A stretch of 64,000 nt of DNA from Ramlibacter lithotrophicus (GCF_012184415.1 NZ_VTOX01000001.1:310001-374000); one strand, 5' to 3'. Counted from the stretch's first letter, positions 9,129-18,451 are shown. Numbers and translations: made by a program. The notes: a model not told the origin generated them from the letters alone.

Positions 9129-10478
9129 TCAGGCCAGCTTCTTGACGAACACCAGGCTCTTGCGGTCCCAGTTGTACTTGCGCTTGCGCGCCTCGGGCAG
9201 CCAGTCGGGATCGACCTGCACGAAGCCGCGCTTGAGGAACCAGTGCATGGTGCGCGTCGTGAGCACGAAGATGCTCTCCAGGCCCATCGCGCGGGCCCGC
9301 TGCTCGACGCGCTTGAGGACCTTCTCGCCGTCGCCCTGGCCCTGCACCTGCGGCGACACCGTGAGCGCCGCCATCTCGCCCGTCTTCGCCTCCGGGTACG
9401 GATACAGCGCCGCGCAGGCGAAGATCACGCCGTCGTGTTCGATGATGCTGTAGTTGGCGATGTCGCGCTCGATCTCGGTGCGGCTGCGCGTGACCAGCGT
9501 CCCGTCCTTCTCGAACGGCTCGATCAGCTGCAGGATGCCGCCCACGTCGTCGGAAGTCGCCTCGCGCAGGTTCTCCAGCTTCTCGTCGACCACCATGGTG
9601 CCGATGCCGTCGTGCACGTAGATCTCCAGCAGCAGCGAGCCGTCGGTCGCGAACGGCACGATGTGGCTGCGCTCCACGCCCGCCTTGCATGCCTTGACGC
9701 AATGCTGCAGGTAGAACGCGGTGTCGGTCGGATGCTGCGCTCCGGGCAGGCGGGCCAGCAGTTCCTCGGCGGCCGCCAGCGGCAGTTCGGTGTCGATCGG
9801 GTTGTCGTCGCCTTCGGGTTCGTCGGGCCGCACCCGCACGCCCGGGATCTCCGCCAGGAAGATCAGCTTGTCGGCCTGCAGGGCGATGGCGACGCTGGTC
9901 GCCACTTCCTCCATCGTCAGGTTGAACGCTTCCCCGGTCGGCGAGAAGCCGAAGGGCGACAGCAGCACCATCGCGCCGAAGTCGAGCGCGCGAGCGATGC
10001 CGGCGACGTCCACCTTGCGCACCATGCCAGAGTGCTGGAAGTCCACGCCGTCCAGGACGCCGATGGGGCGCGCGGTGATGAAGTTGCCCGAGATGATCCG
10101 GACGGTGGAACCGGCCATCGGGGTGTTGGGCAGGCCCTGGCTGAAGGCGGCCTCGATCTCGTAGCGCAGCTGGCCGGCGGCCTCCTGCGCGCTGTCGAGG
10201 GTCACTTCGTCGGTGATGCGCATGCCGTGCGAGAACCGCGAGGCGTGGCCCTTGGCCTTGAGCTGCTCGTTGACCTGCGGCCGGAAACCGTGCACCAGCA
10301 CGATCCTGACGCCCATGCTCTGGATCAGGGCGAGGTCCTGCGCGATGTGCTGCAGCTTCCCGGCGGCAATCGCCTCGCCCGCGACGCCGACCACGAAGGT
10401 CTTGCCCCGGTGCATGTGGATGTAGGGCGCCACCGACCGGAACCAGGGCACGAAAGTGAAGTGGAAGACCGTGGACAT
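9129..10478 (-). CDS. argA: N-acetylglutamate synthase (amino-acid N-acetyltransferase)
   Basis: This enzyme makes N-acetylglutamate from glutamate and acetyl-CoA, the first step of arginine biosynthesis. The 449-residue protein has the classical ArgA layout: an amino-acid-kinase-like domain (FVVGVAGEAI near residue 28, VRIVLVHGFRPQVNEQL) that binds arginine for feedback control, and a C-terminal GNAT domain with the acetyl-CoA loop (SPQVQGQGDGEKVL). The start at 10478 gives the usual N-terminus (FVPWFRSVAPYIHMHRGKTF is the family's typical opening); the frame stays open far upstream without support. It is divergent from the GGDEF-like triplet, with 97 bases between. Confidence 0.95.
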   Translation of the reverse strand: MSTVFHFTFVPWFRSVAPYIHMHRGKTFVVGVAGEAIAAGKLQHIAQDLALIQSMGVRIVLVHGFRPQVNEQLKAKGHASRFSHGMRITDEVTLDSAQEAAGQLRYEIEAAFSQGLPNTPMAGSTVRIISGNFITARPIGVLDGVDFQHSGMVRKVDVAGIARALDFGAMVLLSPFGFSPTGEAFNLTMEEVATSVAIALQADKLIFLAEIPGVRVRPDEPEGDDNPIDTELPLAAAEELLARLPGAQHPTDTAFYLQHCVKACKAGVERSHIVPFATDGSLLLEIYVHDGIGTMVVDEKLENLREATSDDVGGILQLIEPFEKDGTLVTRSRTEIERDIANYSIIEHDGVIFACAALYPYPEAKTGEMAALTVSPQVQGQGDGEKVLKRVEQRARAMGLESIFVLTTRTMHWFLKRGFVQVDPDWLPEARKRKYNWDRKSLVFVKKLA

Positions 10479-10575
10479 TCGGCGGCGGCAGGCGGGCGTG
10501 AGGGCGAGCGCAAAGTGTAAGGGATCGCCCAGGCGGGCGATTGCGTCGCGGCCCGCGGACGGGTATGGTCGCCGC

Positions 10576-11793
10576 ATGCATCCGCTGGCCATCGGCTTCT
10601 GGGGAGCCTTCTTCGGCGCCGTCGGTCTGATGCTGCTCGGTGCGGCCGCCGCGTTCGCGCAGGCGCACCGCCGCGTCGCCCTCTCCGCGGCGCTCGCCGC
10701 GGTCGTTTCGGCGCTGTTCGTCGTCACCTGCCTGGGCTGGCTGCCGATCGACCACCCGGTCGCCGAAGCCAGGCTCGCAGCCCACGTCGGCATCTTCACG
10801 GCCCTGGTGCTCTGGGTGATGCTGATGCTCGACCTGGGCCTGCTGCGCGAGCGCCGCGCGCGGCGGCGGCTCCTGCTGCTCGCCGGCATGGCGGCGCTCG
10901 CGGCAGCCAGCGTCGTCTGGTGGCTGACGCCGCGCGATGGCGTGATCTACGGCACCTTCCTGGCATTTGCCGCCGGCCTCGGCGCGTTGCCGGTCGCGGT
11001 GGTCACCGCGAGGCACGGCGACCGCATCGCGTGGTTCGGCGTGCTGGCGATTGCCTCGATGCTGCTTGGACTGGTGGGCTGCATCTGGATCGTGCTCGAC
11101 CGCCACGCCGTCCCTTGGCAGACCCATGCCTCCGCCGCGCTGGCGGGCATCGCGTACGTGATCTCGGTCGGCGTGATGCTGTGGCAGCGCTACTCGTTCC
11201 TGATCGAGCTGCGCGAGGCACAGGCCCAGGGGCCGCGCTACGACCCCATCACCCGCATGCAGTCGAACGCGGCCACCGGGCACATGCTGGCGCAGGCGTT
11301 CGGGCGGCAGCAGCAGGCGCGGCCGGTGGTGCTGATCGCGGTGAGCATCGGCAACCTGTACGCCCTGGAGAACCTGCACGGACGCGCCGCGCTCAATCAC
11401 GCCCTGTTCATCTGCGCCAGCCGGTTGCGCCGGTGCGTGCCGGCGGGCATCGACATGAGCCGCCTGTTCGACGACGGCTTCCTGCTGGTCTCGCGCAATG
11501 CGCGGGACCTCGAGCGCTTCTACCGCCTCGGGCACCTGCTGGCCAGGCGGCTCTCGCGGCCCCTCCATCTCGCGACCGCCGGCGCCGGCGATCCCGGCCC
11601 GCAGGAGCCGTCGCCCTGGGTCGCGCAGGTGGGCGTCGGCGTGCTCGCGACCATCGCGCTCGCCAATCCGGCCGCCGTGGTGGGCAAGGTGCGCGACATG
11701 TCGCGCACGGCGTGGACCTTTCCGAGCCGGGTGGCCTGGCATGACCAGTCCTCGGGACGGATCACGGAAGTGCCGGACCTGGACACGGCCTGA
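10576..11793 (+). CDS. Membrane protein with degenerate GGDEF domain (copy 1 of 3)
   Basis: This 405-residue protein has about seven hydrophobic segments in residues 1-210, followed by a cytoplasmic domain of about 190 residues. That domain resembles a diguanylate cyclase GGDEF domain: the opening YDPITRMQSNAA mirrors the usual YDPLTGLPNR, and the strand before the signature is kept. The signature itself is RLFDDGFLL at residues 296-304 instead of R-x-GGDEF, so c-di-GMP synthesis is not expected. It could bind nucleotide or act as a signalling scaffold. Two close paralogues follow directly on the same strand with gaps of 66 and 70 bases. I assign no function. Confidence 0.85.
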   Translation: MHPLAIGFWGAFFGAVGLMLLGAAAAFAQAHRRVALSAALAAVVSALFVVTCLGWLPIDHPVAEARLAAHVGIFTALVLWVMLMLDLGLLRERRARRRLLLLAGMAALAAASVVWWLTPRDGVIYGTFLAFAAGLGALPVAVVTARHGDRIAWFGVLAIASMLLGLVGCIWIVLDRHAVPWQTHASAALAGIAYVISVGVMLWQRYSFLIELREAQAQGPRYDPITRMQSNAATGHMLAQAFGRQQQARPVVLIAVSIGNLYALENLHGRAALNHALFICASRLRRCVPAGIDMSRLFDDGFLLVSRNARDLERFYRLGHLLARRLSRPLHLATAGAGDPGPQEPSPWVAQVGVGVLATIALANPAAVVGKVRDMSRTAWTFPSRVAWHDQSSGRITEVPDLDTA

Positions 11794-11859
11794 GGGGGCG
11801 CCGGCAACACCCGCCGCGTCCTTGTTGCCATGGCGAGGCTTGCGGGGTAAGGTCGGCCC

Positions 11860-13089
11860 ATGCATGTGCTGGCGGTGGGCTTCTGGGGGGCGTTCTTCGG
11901 CACGGTGGCACTGATGCTCGCCGGCGGCCTCGTCGCCTACGCCCAGTCGCACCGCAGCGTCGCGCTGGCCGCCGGGATGACGGGCGTGCTCTCCACCGTG
12001 TTCGTCGCCAGCTACCTGCGCCTGCTGCCGCTCGCGGACCCGGCGCGCGAGGCGCGGATCATGGCCGCAGCCGCCATCGTCAGCGCCAGCCTGCTGCGGC
12101 TGATGCTGCTGCTCGACCTGCGGCTGTTGCGCGAGCGCCGGCGCCGCAGCCGCATCCTCGCGGCGGCCGCGGCGATCGCGGCGGGGGGCGTCGTCGCCAC
12201 CTGGTTCGTCGGTCCGTTCGAAGCGCTGGTGATCGGCACCACGGTCACCCTCGCACTCAGCGCGGACGTGCTGGTGCGGGCGCTGCGCAGCGCGCTGGAG
12301 GGCGACCGGCAGGCGTGGCTCGCCGTGTTCGCCCTCGTGTGCATGCTGATCGCGATCGCCGGCCTGAGCTGGATCGCCTTTGCCGGGACCAGCGTCGCCT
12401 GGCCGGTGCATGCGGCCAGCGCGGTGGCCGCCATGTGCTACCTGTGCGGGATCGGGGCCATGGTCTGGTCGCGCTATTCGTACCTGCTGGAACTGCGCGA
12501 GGTGCTGGCGCAGGGGCCGCGCTACGACCCGATCACCCGCATGCCCTCCAACGCGGCGATCGTGCAGCTGGTGGCGCAGAAGTTCCAGCGCCAGCAGCAC
12601 CAGGGGGCGTCGCGGCCGGTGGTGCTGATGGCGATCTCGGTCGGGAACTTCTATGCCCTGGAGAACCTGCACGGGCGCGCGTCGCTGAACCACGCGCTGT
12701 TCGTCTGCGCCAGCCGGCTGCGCCGCTGCGTGCCGGCCGACGTCGCGATGGGGCGCCTGTTCGAAGACTGTTTTCTGCTCGTCTCGCGCAACGCGCGTGA
12801 CCTCGACGGGCTGGTGCGCCTGGGCCGCACCGTCGCCGAGCGCCTCTCGCGGCCGGTCACGCTGCGCACGGCGGCCGGCGACGATGGCTCCGAGGAAGGC
12901 CAGGCCGAGTGGGCGGCGCAGGTCGGCGTCGGCCTGCTGGCCACGACCGGACACGCCCAGCCGGCGGTCGCGCTGGCAACCGTGCGCGACATGTCGCGCA
13001 CCGCCTGGAGCTTCGCCAGCCGTGTCGCGTGGTACGACCAGGCATCCGAGCGGATCGCGGAGGTGCCGGCGGTGGACTCCCAGCGATGA
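11860..13089 (+). CDS. Membrane protein with degenerate GGDEF domain (copy 2 of 3)
   Basis: This 409-residue paralogue of the flanking genes has the same N-terminal opening (GFWGAFFGTVALMLAGG), multi-pass membrane region and C-terminal degenerate GGDEF-like domain beginning YDPITRMPSNAA at about residue 223. The signature position reads RLFEDCFLL from residue 299, so the catalytic Gly-Gly-Asp/Glu pair is lost here too and a Cys is present. The end of the domain keeps a stretch shared by all three copies (VRDMSRTAWSFASRVAWYDQ), which suggests selection on the fold rather than decay. Function unknown. Confidence 0.85.
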   Translation: MHVLAVGFWGAFFGTVALMLAGGLVAYAQSHRSVALAAGMTGVLSTVFVASYLRLLPLADPAREARIMAAAAIVSASLLRLMLLLDLRLLRERRRRSRILAAAAAIAAGGVVATWFVGPFEALVIGTTVTLALSADVLVRALRSALEGDRQAWLAVFALVCMLIAIAGLSWIAFAGTSVAWPVHAASAVAAMCYLCGIGAMVWSRYSYLLELREVLAQGPRYDPITRMPSNAAIVQLVAQKFQRQQHQGASRPVVLMAISVGNFYALENLHGRASLNHALFVCASRLRRCVPADVAMGRLFEDCFLLVSRNARDLDGLVRLGRTVAERLSRPVTLRTAAGDDGSEEGQAEWAAQVGVGLLATTGHAQPAVALATVRDMSRTAWSFASRVAWYDQASERIAEVPAVDSQR

Positions 13090-13159
13090 GGCTCGACGTC
13101 GCCACCGGTGCGGCCCGCCCGCCGTGGACGGCCGGCCCGCGCGCCGCCATGATGCAGCT

Positions 13160-14386
13160 GTGAACACGGCGACGATCAGCTTCTTCTGGGGCGCCTTCTT
13201 CGGGACGGTGACCCTGATGCTCGCGGGCGCGCTGGCCGCGTTCGCGCAGTCGCACCACCGGGTCGCGCTCGCGGCCGCCCTCTCCGCGCTCGTCTCGGGC
13301 CTGTTCGTCGTGGGCTACCTCGGCTGGCTGCCCATCGCCGACCCCGACCACGAGGCGCGCCTGCTTGCGCACATCGGCATCTTCAGTGCGACGATGCTGG
13401 GCCTCATGCTGCTGGGCGAGCTCGGGCTGCTGCGCGAACGCGACAGCCGCCGCCGGGTGTTCGCGGCGATGCTGGCGACGGCCGCCGCCGCGGTCGCCGC
13501 CAGCTGGATGGTGGCGCCGAGGCAGGCGCTGGTCTTGAGTTCGGTCATGGCGATCACGGTTGCGGTCACCGGATTGCTGATCGGCATCCGCAGCGCCCAG
13601 CGCGGCGACCGGCTGGCCTGGCTCGCGGTCTTCTCGGTCGCCAGCATGCTGGTGTCGCTGGGCGGCGTGGTCTGGATCGCGCTGGACCGCCGCGGCGTCC
13701 CGTGGCCGGTGCACGCGGCCAGCGCCGTCGCCGGCATGGCCTACCTCACCGCCATCGGGGCGATGCTGTGGCAGCGCTACTCCTACCTGATCGAATTGCG
13801 CGAGGTGCGCTCCCAGGGGCCGCGCTACGACCCGATCACGCGCATGCAGTCGAGTGCGGCCACGGGCCACATGGTGACCCAGGCCTTCCAGCACCAGGCG
13901 CACCACCCGACCCGGCCGGTGCTGCTCATTGCCGTTTCGATCGGCAATCTCTACGCGCTGGAGAACCTGCATGGCCGCGCCGCGCTGAACCATGCGCTGT
14001 TCGTCTGCGCGAGCCGGCTGCGCCGCTGCGCGCCGGGGGACATGGAGGTCGGGCGGCTGTTCGACGACGGGTTCCTGCTCGTTTCGCGCGACGCGCGCGA
14101 GCTGGAACGGCTGGTGAAACTGGGCCGGCTGCTGGCCCGGCGGCTGTCCCAGCCGCTCACGCTGGCCATCAGCGACGGCAGTCCGCAGGCCCAGGAGCGC
14201 CGCACGGAGTGGGTGGCCCAGATCGGCGTCGGGGTGCTCGCCACCACCGTCCATGCCCAGCCGACCGTGGCGATCGGCAAGGTCCGCGACATGTCGCGCA
14301 CCGCGTGGAGCTTCGCCAGCCGCGTTGCCTGGCACGACCAGGCGTCCGACATGATCGCCGAGCTGCCGGCCTCCGACACGCGCTGA
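13160..14386 (+). CDS. Membrane protein with degenerate GGDEF domain (copy 3 of 3)
   Basis: This 408-residue paralogue starts at a GTG (13160); the frame upstream is open but unrelated to the other copies, and the opening after GTG (ISFFWGAFFGTVTLMLAG) aligns with theirs. It has the membrane region, then YDPITRMQSSAATGHM and RLFDDGFLL at about residue 299. It is closer to copy 1 in the signature and domain opening than to copy 2. All three sit between argA and hrpA, all on the plus strand, so they may be one transcription unit. Function unknown. Confidence 0.83.
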   Translation: MNTATISFFWGAFFGTVTLMLAGALAAFAQSHHRVALAAALSALVSGLFVVGYLGWLPIADPDHEARLLAHIGIFSATMLGLMLLGELGLLRERDSRRRVFAAMLATAAAAVAASWMVAPRQALVLSSVMAITVAVTGLLIGIRSAQRGDRLAWLAVFSVASMLVSLGGVVWIALDRRGVPWPVHAASAVAGMAYLTAIGAMLWQRYSYLIELREVRSQGPRYDPITRMQSSAATGHMVTQAFQHQAHHPTRPVLLIAVSIGNLYALENLHGRAALNHALFVCASRLRRCAPGDMEVGRLFDDGFLLVSRDARELERLVKLGRLLARRLSQPLTLAISDGSPQAQERRTEWVAQIGVGVLATTVHAQPTVAIGKVRDMSRTAWSFASRVAWHDQASDMIAELPASDTR

Positions 14387-14411
14387 GGCCGCGCGGCGGG
14401 GCGCCAGCGCC

Positions 14412-14417
14412 GATAAT
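14412..14417 (+). promoter_or_regulatory. Possible -10 box for hrpA
   Basis: The hexamer GATAAT at 14412-14417 lies nine bases before the TTG chosen as the hrpA start. If it is the -10 element, transcription would begin at or within a few bases of the start codon, giving a leaderless or nearly leaderless message. No good -35 box is visible. Confidence 0.35.
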
Positions 14418-14425
14418 CACGGGCT

Positions 14426-17400
14426 TTGCCCCGGTTTCGCCCCTTGCTGCGCATCACCTTTCCCGAATCCCTGCCGGTTTCCGCGCGCCGCGAGGAGATC
14501 GCGGCCGCCATTGCCGCCAACCAGGTCGTCATCGTCTGCGGCGAGACCGGGTCCGGCAAGACGACCCAGCTGCCCAAGATCGCGCTGCAGCTCGGTCGCG
14601 GGACGCTCAACGCGCCGCCGGGGCAGGGGCGCCTGATCGGCCATACGCAGCCGCGCCGCATTGCCGCGTCGAGCGTGGCGCGCCGCATCGCCGAGGAACT
14701 CGGGACGCCGCTGGGCGAGGTCGTGGGCTACAAGGTGCGCTTCCAGGACCGGCTGGCGCGGGGTGCGTCGGTGAAGCTGATGACCGACGGCATCCTGCTT
14801 GCGGAGACGCAGACCGATCCGCTGCTGAAGGCCTACGACACCATCATCATCGACGAGGCGCACGAGCGCAGCCTCAACATCGACTTCCTGCTCGGCTACC
14901 TGCGCCAGATCCTGCCGCGGCGGCCGGACCTGAAGGTGATCGTGACCTCGGCCACCATCGACGCCGAGCGCTTCGCTCGCCACTTCGCGTCGGCTCGCCC
15001 GGCGCCGGGCCGCCCCAAGCCGGGCGACGCCCCCTCGGGGGGCAGCGACGGGCCGCAGGCCGGAGCGTGGGGGGATCAGTTGCTGCCGGCACCGGTCATT
15101 TACGTCTCCGGCCGGATGTACCCGGTGGAGCAGCGCTGGCGGCCCTTCGAGGAGACGCGGGACTTCGGCCTGAACGAGGCGATCGCCGCTGCCGTCGACG
15201 AACTGTGGCAAGGGGGACCGTCGGGCTTCGGCGACATCCTGGTCTTCCTCCCCGGCGAGCGCGAGATCCGCGAGGCGGCGGACCACCTGCGCAAGCACCT
15301 GGCGCATCGCCCCGTCACGCGGCAGGCCGAGGTGGTGCCCTTGTTCGCGCGCCTGTCGCAGCCCGAGCAGGACCGCATCTTCGAGGCGCACAGCGGCCCG
15401 CGCATCGTGCTGGCCACCAACGTCGCCGAGACCTCGCTGACGGTGCCCGGCATCCGCTACGTGATCGACACCGGCACCGCGCGCGTCAAGCGCTACAGTT
15501 TTCGCAGCAAGGTGGAGCAGTTGCTGGTCGAGCCGGTGAGCCAGGCGGCCGCCAACCAGCGCGCCGGACGCTGCGGCCGGGTGGCCAACGGCATCTGCAT
15601 CCGCCTGTACGACGAGCAGGACTACGCCAAGCGGCCGGCGTTCACCGATCCCGAGATCCTGCGCTCCTCGCTCGCCGGGGTGATCCTGCGCATGAAGGCG
15701 CTGCGCCTTGGTGCAGTGGAAGACTTCCCCTTCCTCGAGGCGCCGGCTCGGCGCGCCATCACCGACGGCTATCTCCTGCTCAACGAGCTGGGCGCGGTCG
15801 ACGACGACAACGAGCTGACGCCGGTCGGCAACGAGCTGGCGAAGCTGCCGCTCGATCCGCGGGTGGGCCGCATGATCCTGGAAGCCCGCGAGCGCGGCGC
15901 GCTGCAGGAGGTGCTGGTGATCGCCTCGGCGCTGTCGGTGCAGGACGTGCGCGACCGGCCCATGGACCTGCAGGCGCAGGCCGACCAGCAGCACGCCAAG
16001 TTCGACGACGAGAAGAGCGAGTTCTCGGGCTACCTGCGGCTGTGGGAGTGGCTGGAGGTGTCGCGGGGCGGACGGGTGACTCCCTCCCCCTCTCGGAGGG
16101 GGAGGGCCGGGGAGGGGGAGCGACATGACCCACCTGTGGTGGGGGCCGAAGGCCCCCACCACAAGCTCTCCAACCGCCAGTACGAGCAGCTGCTGCGCCA
16201 GAACTTCGTCAACGTGCGCCGCGTGCGCGAATGGCGCGACATCCACAGCCAGTTGCACACGGTGGTGAACGAACACAAGTGGCCGCTGAACAGCCGGCCC
16301 GCCAGCTACGAGCAACTCCACAAGGCGATGCTCGCGGGCCTGCTGGGGAACGTCGGGTGGAAGCCGGACGAGGAGGACGTCTACCTCGGTGCGCGCGGCA
16401 TCAAGTTTCACCGCCACCCGGGCGCACACCTGAAGCGCCGCCCCGGCCGGTGGGTCGTGTGCGCCGAGCTGGTGGAGACCACGCGGCTGTTCGGCCGGGG
16501 CATCGCGACGATCGAGCCCGGGTGGATCGAGGAGGTCGCGGGCCACTTGCTGAAGAAGCAGCTGCTCGACCCGCACTGGGAGAAGAAGGCCGCCGAAGTG
16601 ATCGCGCTCGAACGCGCGACGCTGTACGGCCTGGTGATCTACAGCGGCCGCCGGGTGCCGTTCGCACGGGTGGACGTGCAAGGCGCCCGCGAGATCTTCA
16701 TCCGCGAGGGGCTGGTCGCCGGCCAGTGGGAGACCAGCCTTGCGTTCCTCGCCGCGAACGAGAAGCTGGTGAAGCAGGTCGAGGAGCTCGAACACAAGTC
16801 GCGCCGGCAGGACGTGCTGGTGGACGAGGAGCTGATCTACGCCTTCTACGACAAGCTGATCCCGCGCGATGTGTTCGGCGGCGCCACGTTCGACCGCTGG
16901 TACCGGCAGGCGAGCCGGGCCGACCCGGGGCTGCTGAAGCTCACGCGCGACGAACTGATGCGGCACGAGGCCGCGGGCATCACGACCGAGTCGTTCCCGC
17001 GCACGGTCCGCCTGGGCGGCGTCGACTGCACGGCCGGCTACCTGCATGAGCCGGGCGATGCGCGCGACGGCCTCACGGTGACGGTACCCCTGTTCGTGCT
17101 GAACCAGGTCAGCGAGGACCGTGCCGAATGGCTGGTTCCGGGCATGTTGAAGGACAAGATCCAGGCGCTACTCAAGAGCCTGCCGCAACGGCCGCGATCG
17201 CGCCTGGTGCCACTGCCGGAATCGGCGACGCGCCTGGCCGGCACGCTCACGGCGCCCGAGGCGTGGGCCCGTGGCTCGCTCACCGACGCCGTGCTGAAGA
17301 TCGTGCGCGACGAGACCAGCCTCGACGTCAAGCGCGCGGACTTCAAGCTGGACATGCTGCCCGCGCACCTGTTCATGAACTTCCGGGTGGTCGACGAGCA

Positions 17401-18451
17401 TGGCCGCCAGCTGGGCATGGGACGCAACCTCGCCGCGCTGAAGGCGGAGCTCGGCAAGCAGGCGCGGGGCGCGTTCCAGGCGCTGGCCGACATGAAGGGC
17501 GTGCCGGCGGCAACCGCGCCGCCTGCTGCGGCGCCATCGGGTGCCGCGCCGGGCACGGGCAGGGTGCCGGCTCCCGTCCAGGCGACGGCGGCGGGCGCCG
17601 CCGACCAGCGCTGCACGGCCTGGACCTTCGGCGAGCTGCCCGAGCTGATGGAGATCCGCAAGGGCGGCACCCGGCTGATCGGCTTCCCGGCGCTGATCGA
17701 CCAGGGCGACGCGGTGACGATCGAGGTGTTCGACGAACCCGAGGTGGCGGCGGCGAAGCATCGGGCCGGGCTGCGGCGCCTGTTCGCGCTGCAGATTCGC
17801 GACGCGCTGAAGTATCTCGAGAAGAACATTCCCGACCTGCAGAAGATGGCCGTCGCCTACATGGCGCTCGGCACGCAGGAAGAGCTGCGCGACCAGGTCA
17901 TCGAGGTGGCGCTGGACCGCGCGTTCATGCTCGATCCGCTGCCCGCCAACGAGGCCGACTTCAAGCGGCGCGTGGACGAGGGGCGCGGCCGGCTCACGCT
18001 GATCGCCAACGAGGTGGCTCGCCTCGCAGCGACGATCCTGGCCGAATACGCCGCGGCCCTGCGCAAGATCAAGGACACGAAGAACCAGCCCGAGGCGACG
18101 GCGGACGCGACGCAGCAACTGCAGCGGCTGGTGCCCAGGCGCTTCCTCGCGCTCACGCCCTGGGCGCAGTTGCAGCATTTCCCCCGGTACCTGAAGGCCG
18201 TCACGCTGCGCCTGGACAAGCTGCGCGCCGATCCGGCGCGCGACGCCGCCCGCCTGGCGGAGCTCAAGCCGCAGGAGCAGCGCTACTGGCGGCTGGTCGC
18301 CGAGCGCAAGGGCGCGGCCGACCCGCGCCTGCAGGAGTTTCGCTGGCTGCTGGAGGAGTTGCGGGTGAGCTTCTTCGCTCAGGAACTGCGCACGCCGCAA
18401 CCCGTGAGCCTCAAGCGGCTGGACAAGCTGTGGCATCAGCTGAATAGCTGA
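14426..18451 (+). CDS. hrpA: ATP-dependent RNA helicase HrpA
   Basis: This 1341-residue DEAH/RHA helicase has Walker A GETGSGKT at residues 39-46, DEAH at 143-146, motif III SAT (VTSATIDAERF), and motif VI QRAGRCGRVANG, followed by the HA2/OB-fold regions and the long HrpA-specific C-terminal domain. It unwinds RNA and in other bacteria acts on mRNA and stalled ribosomes. The start is a TTG, the first candidate in the open frame. Two low-complexity stretches break the helicase region: about residues 190-217 and 549-580. Their DNA is repeat sequence, yet both keep the frame. Domain motifs are otherwise intact, so the gene is probably functional. Confidence 0.93.
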   Translation: MPRFRPLLRITFPESLPVSARREEIAAAIAANQVVIVCGETGSGKTTQLPKIALQLGRGTLNAPPGQGRLIGHTQPRRIAASSVARRIAEELGTPLGEVVGYKVRFQDRLARGASVKLMTDGILLAETQTDPLLKAYDTIIIDEAHERSLNIDFLLGYLRQILPRRPDLKVIVTSATIDAERFARHFASARPAPGRPKPGDAPSGGSDGPQAGAWGDQLLPAPVIYVSGRMYPVEQRWRPFEETRDFGLNEAIAAAVDELWQGGPSGFGDILVFLPGEREIREAADHLRKHLAHRPVTRQAEVVPLFARLSQPEQDRIFEAHSGPRIVLATNVAETSLTVPGIRYVIDTGTARVKRYSFRSKVEQLLVEPVSQAAANQRAGRCGRVANGICIRLYDEQDYAKRPAFTDPEILRSSLAGVILRMKALRLGAVEDFPFLEAPARRAITDGYLLLNELGAVDDDNELTPVGNELAKLPLDPRVGRMILEARERGALQEVLVIASALSVQDVRDRPMDLQAQADQQHAKFDDEKSEFSGYLRLWEWLEVSRGGRVTPSPSRRGRAGEGERHDPPVVGAEGPHHKLSNRQYEQLLRQNFVNVRRVREWRDIHSQLHTVVNEHKWPLNSRPASYEQLHKAMLAGLLGNVGWKPDEEDVYLGARGIKFHRHPGAHLKRRPGRWVVCAELVETTRLFGRGIATIEPGWIEEVAGHLLKKQLLDPHWEKKAAEVIALERATLYGLVIYSGRRVPFARVDVQGAREIFIREGLVAGQWETSLAFLAANEKLVKQVEELEHKSRRQDVLVDEELIYAFYDKLIPRDVFGGATFDRWYRQASRADPGLLKLTRDELMRHEAAGITTESFPRTVRLGGVDCTAGYLHEPGDARDGLTVTVPLFVLNQVSEDRAEWLVPGMLKDKIQALLKSLPQRPRSRLVPLPESATRLAGTLTAPEAWARGSLTDAVLKIVRDETSLDVKRADFKLDMLPAHLFMNFRVVDEHGRQLGMGRNLAALKAELGKQARGAFQALADMKGVPAATAPPAAAPSGAAPGTGRVPAPVQATAAGAADQRCTAWTFGELPELMEIRKGGTRLIGFPALIDQGDAVTIEVFDEPEVAAAKHRAGLRRLFALQIRDALKYLEKNIPDLQKMAVAYMALGTQEELRDQVIEVALDRAFMLDPLPANEADFKRRVDEGRGRLTLIANEVARLAATILAEYAAALRKIKDTKNQPEATADATQQLQRLVPRRFLALTPWAQLQHFPRYLKAVTLRLDKLRADPARDAARLAELKPQEQRYWRLVAERKGAADPRLQEFRWLLEELRVSFFAQELRTPQPVSLKRLDKLWHQLNS
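15000..15075. repeat. GC-rich palindromic repeat inside hrpA, in frame
   Basis: This stretch within hrpA is a reverse-oriented relative of the intergenic element at 1404-1482. Read on the minus strand it begins CCCCCACGCTCC and contains the GCCCCCCGAGGGGGC core (15029-15043 on this strand). It encodes a Pro/Gly-rich linker between motif III and the strand APVIYVSG, and does not shift the frame. Confidence 0.7.
16081..16163. repeat. Double perfect hairpin inside hrpA, in frame
   Basis: Two perfect inverted repeats lie side by side in the coding sequence. The first has 11-bp arms (CCCTCCCCCTC at 16082-16092, its complement at 16096-16106, 3-base loop). The second has 13-bp arms (TGTGGTGGGGGCC at 16135-16147, its complement at 16151-16163, loop GAA). 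The translated peptide (about residues 549-580) is low complexity and looks inserted between two conserved helicase blocks. Confidence 0.8.

Noticed and set aside
8944-13167. 1407-residue minus-strand open frame
   Set aside because: It runs antisense through argA flanks and the GGDEF-like triplet; the peptide is His/Gln/Arg-rich shadow sequence. Only its argA-related part, in another frame, is real.
16081-16163. hrpA as a pseudogene or two genes split by a terminator
   Set aside because: The frame is continuous through both hairpins, motifs on both sides are intact, and no T-run follows the hairpins.
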